Of a stretch of DNA of 64,000 bases, positions 22,551-32,466 are shown one piece after another (the stretch's first letter is position 1; each line of letters starts with the position of its first letter). Source of the stretch: Blastocladiella emersonii ATCC 22665. Its lineage: Eukaryota; Blastocladiomycota; Blastocladiomycetes; Blastocladiales; Blastocladiaceae. Below the pieces are notes generated by a model. That model worked only from the letters and a program-made list of their open reading frames with translations. It was not told the DNA's origin and did not search any database. The position numbers and the translations under genes were made by a program. The stretch is from the NCBI GenBank assembly GCA_025594325.1, contig JANHCV010000011.1:1364001-1428000 (forward strand). Reading direction: 5' to 3'.

Positions 22551-23415
22551 ATGGAGCTCTCGATCACGCGCTACGACAAGGCCGAGTACATTGAGACTGT
22601 GCGGCGTCATGTCCCTTGTGTCGCGGTCCCGGCACGGGCTGACGCGGCGATCCCTGCGGCTAGGACACGGGCAACAAGGTGTCCCGGAAGTCCGTCATCT
22701 GCGGGTCACAGAACATTGTTCTCGGTGGCAAGGTGCGGTCGTTCGCCCCGCAGCCCCGCCGACTACGCGCTGATTCTCGGTCCCGTAGTCAATTATCCAA
22801 ACCGACTGCATCGTGCGCGGCGACCTGCGTCGCGCGGGTGCTGGTCCAACTGTCGTTGTCGCCATTGGCCGGTGCTGCATCCTGAGCGCACGCTGTGTGC
22901 TGCGGCCGCCGTACAAGACGTTCAAGGGGTACCATTGCTGCCCACGCGTCGTTTCCCGCGCCGCTCGCTGAATCGCGAAATTGTTTAGCCAGTTCAACTA
23001 CTACCCGATGAAGATCGGCGACCACGTTTATATTGGCGAGGACACGATCGTTGAGGCCGCATCGATTGGCAGTCACGTCCAGATTGGACGAAACTGCGTC
23101 ATCGTACGGGTCTCTACGACACACTCCCAATACCTTGTTCTCACTCTAATGCGTATTCTAGGGCCGTTTCGCCATCATCAAGGACTGCGTCAAGATCGAG
23201 GACGGCACCGTGGTCCCACCACACTCGGTCATCGCCAGCTTCTCGATCATCAAGGGCAGCCCGGGTGTCGTGGTCGGCGAGCTTCCCGAGTGTATCCAGG
23301 AGGTCTACGAGCGTACGTTGTCGCGCGCTTTGCTGTCATTGGCGAGGCTCACGCTCCGCGCGCGCGTGCAGAGGAGACCAAGGAGTTTTACAGCAAGTTT
23401 GTGCCACGAAAGTAG
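22551..23415 (+). CDS. DCTN5: Dynactin subunit 5 (p25), left-handed beta-helix protein
   Basis: Pointed-end subunit of dynactin, which tethers cargo to dynein. Six short exons, 22551-22598, 22664-22732, 22789-22928, 22989-23103, 23162-23312 and 23372-23415, splice to 188 residues, close to the roughly 180 of the family. Diagnostic segments are [20 protein letters not shown], then [16 protein letters not shown], then [13 protein letters not shown], then [20 protein letters not shown] with [12 protein letters not shown], then [20 protein letters not shown]. The repeated I/V-G-x-x hexapeptides form the beta helix seen in gamma-carbonic-anhydrase-like proteins. The first donor is GTGCGG and the others are mostly GTACGN. 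It is the most finely split gene in the window, and each join restores the family sequence, so the model is firm. Confidence 0.93.
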
Positions 23416-23420
23416 TCGAT

Positions 23421-23804
23421 CTACAATTGTACATTGCTCGCTACTGTGCTGAAGCGCTTGGACCATGAGTGCTGCGGGCTCAAGCAACCTTTTCCTTCGG
23501 ACGCGGGCGCGATTGGCGGCAGTAGCACGGCGAACCGGGGCTGGCTGGTCCAGCAATGCGCGCAAATGGCGACGAGGCCGGCACGAAAGAGACCGATGTA
23601 GAGGAACGGCACGAGGCTCCACGACTTCTCGAACTCGCCCGAGGGAAGATCCGGAAACCTGTTCGGAGGGACGGGTGCAGGCGCAGCAGCCCCGGCAGCC
23701 CTGGCGGACGGTGTCCATGTGGCGGTGACCAGGGAAGGCGGCGCGACTTGAGCAACCGCCGCCGTGACGAGAAGCGCGAGTAGTTGAAGTACGAGGTGAT
23801 ACAT
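23421..23804 (-). CDS. Small putative secreted protein
   Basis: Unspliced frame of 127 residues starting MYHLVLQLLALLVTAAVAQ, a good signal peptide with a cleavage site after AAVAQ. A Pro/Ala-rich region follows, then FLYIGLFRAGLVAICAHCW with two cysteines. It has no recognisable domain and ends 5 bp from the stop codon of the convergent dynactin p25 gene. It could be a chance frame or one exon of a larger gene. The signal peptide is the only positive evidence. Confidence 0.3.
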   Translation of the reverse strand: MYHLVLQLLALLVTAAVAQVAPPSLVTATWTPSARAAGAAAPAPVPPNRFPDLPSGEFEKSWSLVPFLYIGLFRAGLVAICAHCWTSQPRFAVLLPPIAPASEGKGCLSPQHSWSKRFSTVASNVQL

Positions 23805-24297
23805 AATGCAATCCGCCCTTCGAGTTGACGCCGCGAGGAAAAGAAGCGTTCTCCGCGGTGCGCGGCCGGATTCAGTTCCTGCCGGGTCCGCGAGAAGTAG
23901 ACCCGCTGGTTCTCGCCGCGCAAACCCGTCACTTGGCTCAAGGACTCGAATAAAGCGTCGCCCGGACACAAGAACAGTCGACTGCACAAGAGCTCACGTC
24001 CAATGTCAAGCTCCTGGCCACGGCGACAGATTCTTGGCCCTGCACCGGCGAACAGCACCGACAGCCGTTTCGGCGCGTCCTGCCGCTGCATCGTCCTGCA
24101 ATAACCTGTTGCACTGAGTCGTTACGCATAAGACTCCATCCTCCGCGCCTGCGGAGAGAGCTGCAGCTTGAAACGGGTCGCGTCGTTGCGTGGCAGCGGC
24201 GCCTGCAGGCCACACGTGATGTTCATCAACACGACCTCGAGGCGCGACGCTCGCCCGCGGCCCGTCCGCCCTCCGCTCGACCGCCAACGTGAAGCAA
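23805..24297. other. Divergent intergenic region before SUV3
   Basis: No supported gene. Frames crossing it on either strand lack domains. It would hold the SUV3 promoter and that of the small secreted-protein candidate. Confidence 0.4.
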
Positions 24298-27198
24298 ATG
24301 TATTCTGCCGTGCTGCGAGTCTCGCGGCAACCGCTCCGCCTGTCGAGGCACCATGTCCTCCGACACGGAGCGCCCGTGCGCGGCCTCGCCTCGTCCACCG
24401 CCGTGCTCCGTAAGGCGGCCAAGGACGAGTCGTCGCTCGATGACCATGAATTGACGCCGGAGGGGTCAACTTCTTTAAACCCCACCGGGAAGGTTGTCCG
24501 CAACCGGAATCACCTCGACGCCCTGCTCCGCCAGGTGAGAGAGTCGCGCGAGGCCACGGCCGGTGCCCCCGCGGACCACCCGGACGTTGCCGCCGCGTCC
24601 GACGACTTGCTAGGCCGTCGCCCGCGCCGCCGCAACCCGCGTCCGACAACTGCTGCCGCCGAGTTTATCCGCAACGACGATGACGATTTCCTCCGCGACC
24701 CGCGGAGCGTCGTTGGCCCTCTGGTCCGCGATGCATTCAACCCGCCCAAAGCTCGCCCGTTGTCGATGCACGAGCTCCTCTCGCAGTGGAAGCGTGACGA
24801 GGATATCATCGCCAAGGCCGGCGAGGTCGGGCTCACGCCCAAGGCCGCCAACAACGTGTTTGCCCAGTTCGTGTCGCGCGTCCAGCGCCAGTCGATGGTC
24901 AAGGCGCGCACGCACGCCGAGGATCTGCCGCGTACGCTCTTGGTTTGGCTCGAGAGCGCAAACGGCCGCACTGACGAGAAGTTGCGGTTCTAGGCGTCTA
25001 CTCGGAGCTCACGGCGGCGTGGATCGATTTCATGCAGCAGCTCGTGCCAAAGGACCAGCTCAAGACCTTCAACGCCCTGTGCAACACGAGCGACATGCGG
25101 TCACCGCCCGAGTGGTACCCGGCTGCGCGGCTCATGAAGCGGTACACTCGCTGCTCTACTTGCGACCCGTAACGCACTCTCTGACTCTTACCCCACGATT
25201 GTAGCGAGATCATCATGCACGTCGGCCCGACCAACTCGGGCAAGACGTACATGGCGCTTCAGGAGCTCGAGACTGCGCCCTACGGCGTGTACTGCGGGTA
25301 CGCCTCTCCCCACTTGCACACCGAACCAGCACTAACCGCCCATGCTAGCCCGCTTCGCCTCCTCGCGTACGAGGTGTGGGACAAGTTCAAGACGCGCGAC
25401 GTGGCGTGCAACCTGATCACGGGCGAGGAGCGGCGGTACACACCGGGCGCGCGCGTGACCTCGTGCACGGTCGAGATGGTGGACATGACGCGCGACTTTG
25501 ACGTGGCCGTCATCGACGAGATCCAGGTGATTGGCGACCCGCAGCGCGGGTGGGCGTGGACGCAGGCCGTGCTGGGCCTCCGCGCGCGCAAAATCTACCT
25601 GTGCGGCGAGGCGAGCGCGGTCCCGCTTGTGCAGAAGCTGTGCGAGGCGACGGGCGACACGCTGACGGTGCGCCATTTCGAGCGGCTCAGCCCGCTCGAG
25701 GTCGCGCGCGCGGCCCCCGAACACGGGCTCGCGAGTGCGAAAAAGGGCGACTGCGTCGTCGCCTTCTCCCGCCGCGACGTGTTCCTGCGCAAGCGCCAGA
25801 TCGAGGTCGAGACGGGACGTAAGTGCGCCGTCGTCTACGGCGCGCTCCCGCCCGAGACGCGGGCCGAGCAGGCGCGACTGTTCAACGACCCCGACTCGGG
25901 ATACGACGTGCTTGTCGCGACCGATGCGGTCGGCATGGGACTCAACCTGTACGTTTTGGCGAGGTATCTTGAGACGCGAGAGCGCCAAACTCACCTGGGC
26001 GGCGTGTAGCTCCATCAACCGCATCATCTTCACGGCCGTCGACAAGTTCAATGGCAAGAACCGCGAGCAGCTGTCCGTGTCGATGCTCAAGCAGATCGGC
26101 GGGCGCGCGGGGCGGTTCGGGCAGACCACGTCGACGGGCATTGTGACGGCGCTGCACCCGCGGGACCTGCGCGTCGTCCGCACCAAGATGACGCAGGACC
26201 CGCCTGCCGTGGTGTCGGCGGGCCTGCAGCCGACGGTCGAGATGATCGAGGCGTTTGCGTCGCAGCTGCCCAACGACACGCTGTCGTCGCTGCTCGGCAA
26301 GTTTGCGGCGCTCGCGCGCATCAACCACGAGACGTATTTCCTGTGCAACCTCGAGGACCTGCGCACCATCGCCGAGCACCTCGGGCCCATCGACATGACC
26401 ATGCGCGACCGGTACCTGTTCTCGCTCGCGCCCGTCGCCACGCGCAACGAGAAGACCATGAAGGCGCTGTACGCCATCGCGGCCAGCTACGCCGCCGGCA
26501 AGTCGTTCCCGCTCCTCGCCATGCTCTCGGACCGCCACCTCAGCACGCTCTGGGGGCCCGGGTTCGCCCACGGCGTCTTCACCCAGTATATCGCCAACCG
26601 CAAGCTCATCTCGTTCGCCGACCTCATGGCCGCGCGCGACGCCGCCATGGACGCCGCCGACCCAGTCTCCGCCGCCGCGGCCGCGGCCCCCGCCGCGCCC
26701 GTGCTCGACGTGACCAGCTCAGTTCTCGCGACCCGCGACGACATCGCGGCGACAGCATCCGCCGAGGAAGCCGAGTGGCACGCGGAAGCCGCGCGGCGCG
26801 TCCCGCTGTTCACGACGCCCAAGACGCACGAGGCGCTCGACCACCTCGAGCAGATGCACAAGGCGATCATGGCGTACCTGTGGCTGCGGCAGCGGTTCCT
26901 CGGGCACGCCGCGTTTGCTGACGCGTCGACCGAGGAGTGCACCACGGTCCTGCGCGAGTGCGAGGCCGCGATCACGGACGGGCTCCGGTTCCTCAGCGAG
27001 ATGCAGGTCGCGGCCATGACCGAGGGCAAGGACGTGGTGCCTGGCCGACGCGTCCCCGGCGAGCATCCTGGGCTCCATGTCGAGCGCCGGAACCGCAAGC
27101 AGCCGCAGCTCGGCGCGTGGGACGCGGAGAAGTGGGGCGCTAGCGTTGGCGTTGGCGGCGGGATCGGCGCGGCTGACAGCAAGTTGTGGAGTGAATGA
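24298..27198 (+). CDS. SUV3: Mitochondrial ATP-dependent RNA helicase SUV3
   Basis: Helicase of the mitochondrial RNA degradosome, acting with an exoribonuclease in RNA turnover. Exons are 24298-24931, 24994-25141, 25205-25297, 25349-25948 and 26010-27198, giving 887 residues. The N-terminus is a mitochondrial presequence rich in Arg and Ser (VLRVSRQPLRLSRHHVLRHG). Walker A is HVGPTNSGKTYMAL near residues 268-275, and motif II is AVIDEIQVIGDPQRGWAWTQ with the SUV3-type DEIQ near 348. Later motifs are VYGALPPETRAEQARLFNDP, VATDAVGMGLNL|SINRIIF and QIGGRAGRFG. The first exon seems to end in a stop, but that TAG is an intron acceptor. The tail past residue 660 has an Ala-rich linker and a helical domain, in line with the SUV3 C-terminal region. 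A transposon begins 26 bp after the stop codon and probably now supplies the polyadenylation region. Confidence 0.93.
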
Positions 27199-27224
27199 GT
27201 GCCATGTAGCTTCTATCTGAATAA

Positions 27225-27238
27225 GGGCCCGTTTGGTT
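27225..27238 (+). repeat. Left terminal inverted repeat of the Harbinger element
   Basis: GGGCCCGTTTGGTT, preceded by TAA. It lies 26 bp past the SUV3 stop codon. Confidence 0.85.
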
Positions 27239-27425
27239 CCGGGGTGAATCAGGTGGATCAATCGATTTTACACGGTCCGGTGTTCACCCAGCTGAAACGT
27301 GGCATTTTCACCCCGTCGTGTTCATCGCGGCGTTTGGTTCAACCCCCGGGTGAGCTGAATGGAACCCTCGTCGCTGAATCGCCCGTCTGCTCGCCCCCGA
27401 AACCTTCAGGCTGTGCTCCCCGGCC

Positions 27426-27433
27426 TATATAAA
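27426..27433 (+). promoter_or_regulatory. TATA box of the transposon's Myb/SANT gene
   Basis: TATATAAA sits 61 bp upstream of the ATG, followed by a CT-rich initiator region (CTCTCTCTCCCCC). It is the clearest TATA box in the window and lies inside the mobile element, which therefore carries its own promoter. Confidence 0.6.
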
Positions 27434-27494
27434 CGCCGTTTTCCTCCAAAGTAACTCGCTCTCTCTCCCCCGTCCTCCCTCAAAGCCGAAAAGA

Positions 27495-28624
27495 ATGGCT
27501 CCCCCGTCAAGCAAAAAGCGCGCTGGCCGTACGGCCATGTCCATCGAGGAGATCGTCAAGAACGTGCCCGAAATCCCGCCGCCGCCCGCCGATAGCGACG
27601 AGGATGCAGATGACGACGCTGCTGGGAGCGACGGCAACGCTGCTGTCACGCCGACCAACCCGCTGCCGCCCGTGACCATCGCCAAGCCAAGCAAGCGCAA
27701 GGCCAGTGGCAGCAAGGCCAGCAGCGGCAAGGCCAGCGGCGGCAAGGCCACCTTCTGCTCCGCGTCGACCAACTTCCTCCTCGACCACTTCTGCAACCTC
27801 GCTGACGACGGCGTGCTCGGCGACAGCAACACGCTCAAGGCCCAGCACCGTGTGTCGATTGCCCAGGCCCTGTCGGACGAGTTCAACATGCAGTTTACGG
27901 CGGAGCAGGTCAAGAACCGCGTGACATACGTACGCTTTGTCTTGCGGACACGCGTCAACCGTAGCGCTAACAACGTCAGCGTTCGGCTCCAGCTTCGCAC
28001 TTGTTTTCGCGCCGTAAAACGGCTTCTGTCGTACTCGGGCAACGGCTGCACCTGGAATGAGGGTGAGTGCACGGTCGACGTGCCAGAGGAGTTCTGGAAC
28101 GATCTCTCGGTACGTTTGTTCAATATCGTTACGCGTCAACTCGCGGCGAGCTAACAGCGCCTGGCCTGCTTCAATTGTAGGCAGAGCTCAAGGAGGAGCT
28201 GACTGCGGGCTGCAAGCCCTTCCCGTACTACAAGAAGGCCAACATGCTGTGGGGCAGCTCGACCGCCACCGGCAAGTACTCGCACCTCGAGCAGGACGGC
28301 AAGGAGTCTGGTGACGTGGAAGGTGTTGATGGTCAAGACGACGCGGCCCCCGCCAGCAAGCGCAGCCGCACTTCGGACAGCAGCTCGCGTCGCCTCTCGG
28401 ACTCGGAATTCCTCATGGGCATCAAGGAGGTGTTCCAGAGCGTCGCGACCGCCGACTCCAAGCCCGTCCTGACCGCCGCACTTGAATGGGTCCAGGACGC
28501 GTACAATGACAATGAAGAGTACCAGATCGACGTCGCCACCCGCCTGACCGAGGATCAAGCGCTTCGCGTCATGGCCGTGTCCGAATCGAAGCGCAAGCGC
28601 GTCCTCGAGTTTTTCATTCAGTAG
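27495..28624 (+). CDS. Harbinger-associated Myb/SANT-like DNA-binding protein
   Basis: Exons are 27495-27929, 27993-28109 and 28181-28624, giving 331 residues. After a basic, Ser/Gly/Lys-rich N-terminus (KRKASGSKASSGKASGGKA), a trihelix Myb/SANT-like domain spans exons 1-2: FLLDHFCNLADDGVLG, then HRVSIAQALSDEFNMQFTAE, then QVKNRVTY|LRTCFRAVKR. PIF/Harbinger elements usually encode such a partner, which binds element ends and brings the transposase into the nucleus. The remainder is acidic then helical, ending RKRVLEFFIQ. The introns carry clear branch sites (GCTAAC, GCTAACAG). Confidence 0.8.
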
Positions 28625-28937
28625 CTCTCTCGCACATGTCCCCCTCCCCTCGCGTTGCTTCCTGGCCTTGTTCTCGCCCATTTGTGTCCAATACATCTGG
28701 CTTTGTGTCCATCGTATCTTCAATCGTTACCCTTGGCTCGAAAATGACGCGACTCGTTGAGAAACGCGTGGTTCGCAAAGTGTCTCACACGTCACGTGAT
28801 TGATCGACGCGTCTCCACCGATGCGTTCTGACCTCAGCGACGCGTCAAATCATCTAGAATCGCTTATATAACATTATAGTACTTGACAAATCAGTATATT
28901 ACAGCATGCATGCGGGTACAACAATTATTTCGCGCCT
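28625..28937. other. Spacer between the two transposon genes
   Basis: Shared 3' region of the convergent transposon genes. It is AT-rich (TATATAAC near 28864) and should hold both polyadenylation regions. It contains a copy of the dispersed 19-bp motif and a second GACGCGTC at 28839-28846. Confidence 0.5.
28797..28815 (+). repeat. Dispersed 19-bp motif, copy 2 (inside the transposon)
   Basis: Exact TGATTGATCGACGCGTCTC, preceded by GTCACG. Together with copy 3 the similarity extends to GTCAC(G/A)TGATTG and onward. The embedded CACGTG is an E-box-like palindrome. Confidence 0.8.
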
Positions 28938-30255
28938 TCAAAGATGGGTCCCACGAGCGGCCATGACGCGCCTGTACTCGGTCCAAAGAACATTTGCGAT
29001 GCGGTTCCGAAGCGAGATACCGCGCTGACGAGCTCCGTCCAGCGAGGCCTCGAGGACAGCGGCCTCGTCGTCCTCCTCGTTCTCGTCGTTCAGGGGCTCG
29101 CGCCCACGCACACGCGCCTCACGCGCCGCGTCCCGCGCGCGCCGGAGCTCCGTCTCGGCGTCGCGAAAGAAGGCGTCGCCTCCTTGGTTCCACCTGTTGA
29201 TCATGTTGTGCAGCGTGCAGAGCGCGTACACAAGCTTGACTTGAGTCTTGATTGGGTAGGTCGCGCCAATCGAGAGGACGCGGAACCGCTTCTTGAGCAC
29301 GCCAAAGATATGCTCAATGGAGTTGCGGAGCGACGCGTGACGCAGATTGAAAAGCTCTTCGCGGTTCTTAACTCTACGTACGTTGGTGAAGCAGATGAGA
29401 TGGCGCCAACGTGATGGTCATGGCAGTGAGAACGTACCCATCCTTGCCGCGGGCAAACTCGCGAAGATGATAGCGGGTACCGCTGAAGGGCACGATGATG
29501 GACGTGCGGTTTGCGTAGCCGCCGTCGGCGAGGTAGAAGCGGCCGGCGGGGATCTTGAACCCACGGGCGAAGGCGTCCGAGAGCACGCGCGAGTCGTGCG
29601 CCTTGCCCTCCCACCCTGCGAGAACGTAGGTGAAGTTCAAGTCAAAGTCGCAGGCAGCGAGGACATTTGAGTATATGGTCCCCTTGCGGTTTCGGAACGA
29701 GTCGTGAAGCTTGGCGGGCACAACAAACGGGATGTGCGTTCCGTCAAGCGCGCCGACCGCGTTCTGGAACGGAGCGTATTTCGGGTCGTGGGCGATGCGC
29801 TCATGCACGGGCGTAGAATCGGACGGCTGGACAATGAACTCGGGCATCAGGCGGTACAGAGCGTCGAGCACCTGCTTCAGAACCCTGGACGCGGTCTCGC
29901 CAGAGATTTGGAACCGCTCCCTGAGGTTGCGGTTGGTGCTGCCCTCGCCGGCCATGACAAGAAAAACCATGAAGCGCGCCTCGACGGACAGCTCGCGGCC
30001 GTCGGTGAGAAGGCCACGGTCGCGGAACAGGCGGCAGATGGCCTTGAAGGTCTCGCGGGGCATACGGGCGATTTCCGAAAAACGCGTTTTGCTGTTGCAC
30101 GTCAGCAGCTCTTGAACCCACGACTCGCCAGAAAGCGTGGACGTGCGGATAGGCTCCCACGAGCGGCGCTCGTTGCGCGCAGCGAGACGTCGCAGGAGAG
30201 CGAGGGCGGCCGTGAGCATGAGGCCGCGCAGCTTGCGGTTGTATCCCTTGCCCAT
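28938..30255 (-). CDS. PIF/Harbinger DDE transposase
   Basis: Exons are 29438-30255 and 28938-29373, giving 417 residues. It catalyses excision and insertion of the element. The N-terminal helical region (MPRETFKAICRLFRDRGLL and FMVFLVMAGEGSTNRNLRER with FQISGETASRVLKQVLDAL) resembles the helix-turn-helix part of these transposases. The acidic triad is visible: Asp171 in VGALDGTHIPF, Asp244 in YLADGGYANRT and Glu293 in LRNSIEHIFGVLKKRFRVL, with spacing usual for DDE_Tnp_4. The splice, donor GTACGT and acceptor TAG, rejoins KDG to VKNREELFNLRHASLRNS exactly as in homologues. No internal stop or frameshift is seen. The acidic, Arg-rich C-terminus is variable in the family. Confidence 0.9.
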
Positions 30256-30348
30256 GTTGTTTGAGGGCTCGAGAACACGATGCGTGAGGTTAGGTGTTGA
30301 TTCGTTGCAATAAGTGCGGCTGCAAAGAGGTGGGAAAGATTTTATTGC

Positions 30349-30360
30349 GGGGGGGGGGGG
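30349..30360 (+). repeat. Twelve-G homopolymer near the right transposon end
   Basis: A run of 12 G follows TTTATTGC about 110 bp inside the right terminus. Homopolymers this long are prone to length change and sequencing error. Confidence 0.7.
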
Positions 30361-30453
30361 TTCATCCAGCGGGGCGTTTGGTTCGCACGGCCGCTGAGAT
30401 GAACGGGGGTGAGGTGAAACGTGGCAACTTTTTCAGCTGATCCACCTGATCTG

Positions 30454-30467
30454 AACCAAACGGACCC
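30454..30467 (-). repeat. Right terminal inverted repeat of the Harbinger element
   Basis: On the minus strand GGGTCCGTTTGGTT. It is followed on the plus strand by TAATAATAG, whose first TAA is the target duplication. Confidence 0.85.
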
Positions 30468-30532
30468 TAATAATAGACACCTGTAATACTGCTCGGTTGA
30501 CTGGTACAGGTAAGCGTGTGTATATTCGGGGA

Positions 30533-31914
30533 CTAGGGAGGGCTACGCGAGGATGGTGGTGGTGGTGGGGCTGTCGCTGCTGCTGGTGGGGCGGCGGCGG
30601 CGGAGGATGGGGCAGGTATAGACGCTTCGCCGCGAGCTGCATCGCCATTCCCATGCGGTGGCGGCTCGGCGGGCTCCTCGTCGGAGTACACGAGCAGCGC
30701 CGTGGACCCGGACGGCGGCGATCCCTCGGCGACGGCGGCGAGTTCCACGGAGTCGGGCTCGGCGTACATGGGCGGCCAGTCGGCGGGGTCACGGTCGAAC
30801 CCGCACTTTCGGCACGCGGGCGCGTTCCATCGGTTGAGGTAAAAGCAGTGCGCGCACGGCCAGAGCGGGCCGACCCGCGACTCGCCGGTGACGGGGTCGC
30901 CGTCCCAGAGCCCGACGAGGGCGGCGTGGATCCCCGTGAGGTACTGGTCGCGGGTCTGCGGGTTCTGCAGTGCGTGGCGTGCGAGCGCGGCGTGCGCCGT
31001 GGTCGGGATCACGACGTACCGGCGCACGCTGTCGTGGCGCGACGGCAGCGAGCACTTGAAGCACGCGTCGCGCGACGCGTGGTTCAGCACGCGGCAGCAT
31101 GGGCAAACCCAGTCGCCGGTCAGGACGGGCTGCTGGCCCGTCGACTTGGCGTCGAGGAGCGCGGGTTCCAGGGCCGAAGCGGCACGGAGGAGGTCGAATT
31201 CTTCCTCGGTAATCGGCCATGGGGGTAGCGGGTCCGGCTGCTCGGGTGCGGCCGCGTTGGGCGAGGACGTAGGCGGGGCGCAGCAGGAGCAGTTTGGCGG
31301 GTGGTCGTGCGCGGCGATGGGAGTAGACGGCTCGTGCGGAACTGCTACTGCGGCAACCGGTTCCGGGTCGACCGGCCGTGGTGGTGGTCGCGAAGGAAGC
31401 GGCGGCAACGGTGTTGGTGCTACACGCGTTTGCGGGGACTACGTCAGCGTCGTCGGACCCACGGCGTTCGCGGTGACGAAACGTACGAGGTTGCGGCAAC
31501 GGCGCCGTGATGAGGAACAGCACGTCGGCGCCGAGGTACTGCCCGACGCGCGCCTCGTGGACGAGCGGAAAGATGGGCGAGACGCGGATCGGTCGTCGCG
31601 CGGCGGGCGAGGGCGCTGTTCTGCACGAGCGGCACACGGTGCGGTTGGCGAAATTGCTGAAGCTGCAGCTCGGGCACATCCAGTCGCCGTCCTTGACGGC
31701 GCTCCTTGACGACGCGCGCTGCAGGGCCGCGCCGTCCTCGAGGTCGAGCGACGTGGTTGGTGCCTAGGATGGCGTGGAGAGCGTCAACTTTGTGCTCTCT
31801 AATGTCCAGCGAGGGACCAAAGTGTACCCTCACGGTCCCCCTCCTCCGGCGGCTGCTGTGCGCTAGCCGCAGCGCGGGCGCGACGGCGACGGGCGATACA
31901 CGGATCGGATTCAT
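30533..31914 (-). CDS. Protein with three RanBP2-type zinc fingers
   Basis: Exons are 31828-31914, 31487-31763 and 30533-31419, giving 416 residues. Three fingers of the W-x-C-x2-C-x10-C-x2-C type are clear: DWMCPSCSFSNFANRTVCRS (then CRT), DWVCPCCRVLNHASRDACFK (then CSLP), and WPCAHCFYLNRWNAPACRKC. Such fingers bind ubiquitin or single-stranded RNA. The W/N/R positions here would suit RNA recognition, as in ZRANB2 and fungal Nrp1-like proteins, but that is inference. The final 70 residues are disordered, with acidic then Pro/Ala-rich sequence. The third exon is joined by GTACGT...TAG and the second by GTACAC...TAG. The first exon (MNPIRVSPVAVAP) is the least certain part. Confidence 0.7.
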
Positions 31915-32466
31915 GGTGGTGCCGAGTGGTGGCAGGTGTCGATACATGGTCGTTGTTGCTGGCGGTCGCAGGTGGCGGTGCAGCACGAGTCCCCGCGCGG
32001 GGTGGAGGGCGAGGCGGAGCATGCCAAGCGAAGCGATGCCGGAGCCGGTCCGATCTCCGCTCCAGCGCCGTGGTCGTCGAGTCCGTCAGATGCGTCGCCC
32101 GTTGCAGCGGGTCGTAGAGATGCGTTGCTGGCCGTGACGGGTATCCGAGGCGATCTTCGCGGCGGGCACGGCGGGGCTCCGGCGCGGCGGCGGACTGCTC
32201 AAACTGTTGATCACGCCCACGTGCCTCCACCGGTTTTCTCGACGCGCTCCTCGCCTCGCGGCCGTCCTGCGCCTGAATGGACCGGCTGCTGCCTTGAATG
32301 GTTCGCGAGGTCATGTCCAGCCATGCGCCGAGGTCTCTAATCATTCCGCGCGACGAGAGAGGGGAGAGTATTACAATCGCCCACGTGAGGGATCTTCGCA
32401 GTCGAGGCGCGAACCGGCCCACGTCCCGCTTGCGCTCCCACCCCAGTCCCATGCATCTTACCCACC
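31915..32466. other. Divergent intergenic region, no gene seen
   Basis: Upstream region of the zinc-finger gene (-) and the small coiled-coil gene (+). Arg/Ala-rich frames on both strands lack domains. Confidence 0.4.

Larger units (their letters stand above)
27225..30467. mobile_element. Complete PIF/Harbinger DNA transposon, 3,243 bp
   Basis: The element is bounded by inverted termini. The left end reads GGGCCCGTTTGGTT, and the right end on the minus strand reads GGGTCCGTTTGGTT (one mismatch in 14). A subterminal CAGGTGGATCA follows on both sides. TAA flanks it at 27222-27224 and 30468-30470, the 3-bp T-W-A target duplication typical of PIF/Harbinger. It carries the two genes expected for the superfamily: a Myb/SANT-like protein (+) and a DDE transposase (-), convergent. 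Direct subterminal repeats (TGAAACGTGGCA at 27293 and 30415; GGCGTTTGGTTC near 27329 and 30373) may be transposase binding sites. Both frames are intact after splicing, so the copy could be recent and active. That is inference. Confidence 0.9.

Noticed and set aside
24991-24993. Apparent stop codon ending SUV3 early
   Set aside because: This TAG is the acceptor of a 62-nt intron with donor GTACGC at 24932. Splicing restores the expected helicase sequence.
31744-31840. Continuous frame VRVHFGPSLDIREHKVDALH joining the zinc-finger gene
   Set aside because: It reaches the fingers only in the wrong frame. It lies in the intron ended by CCTAG at 31764.
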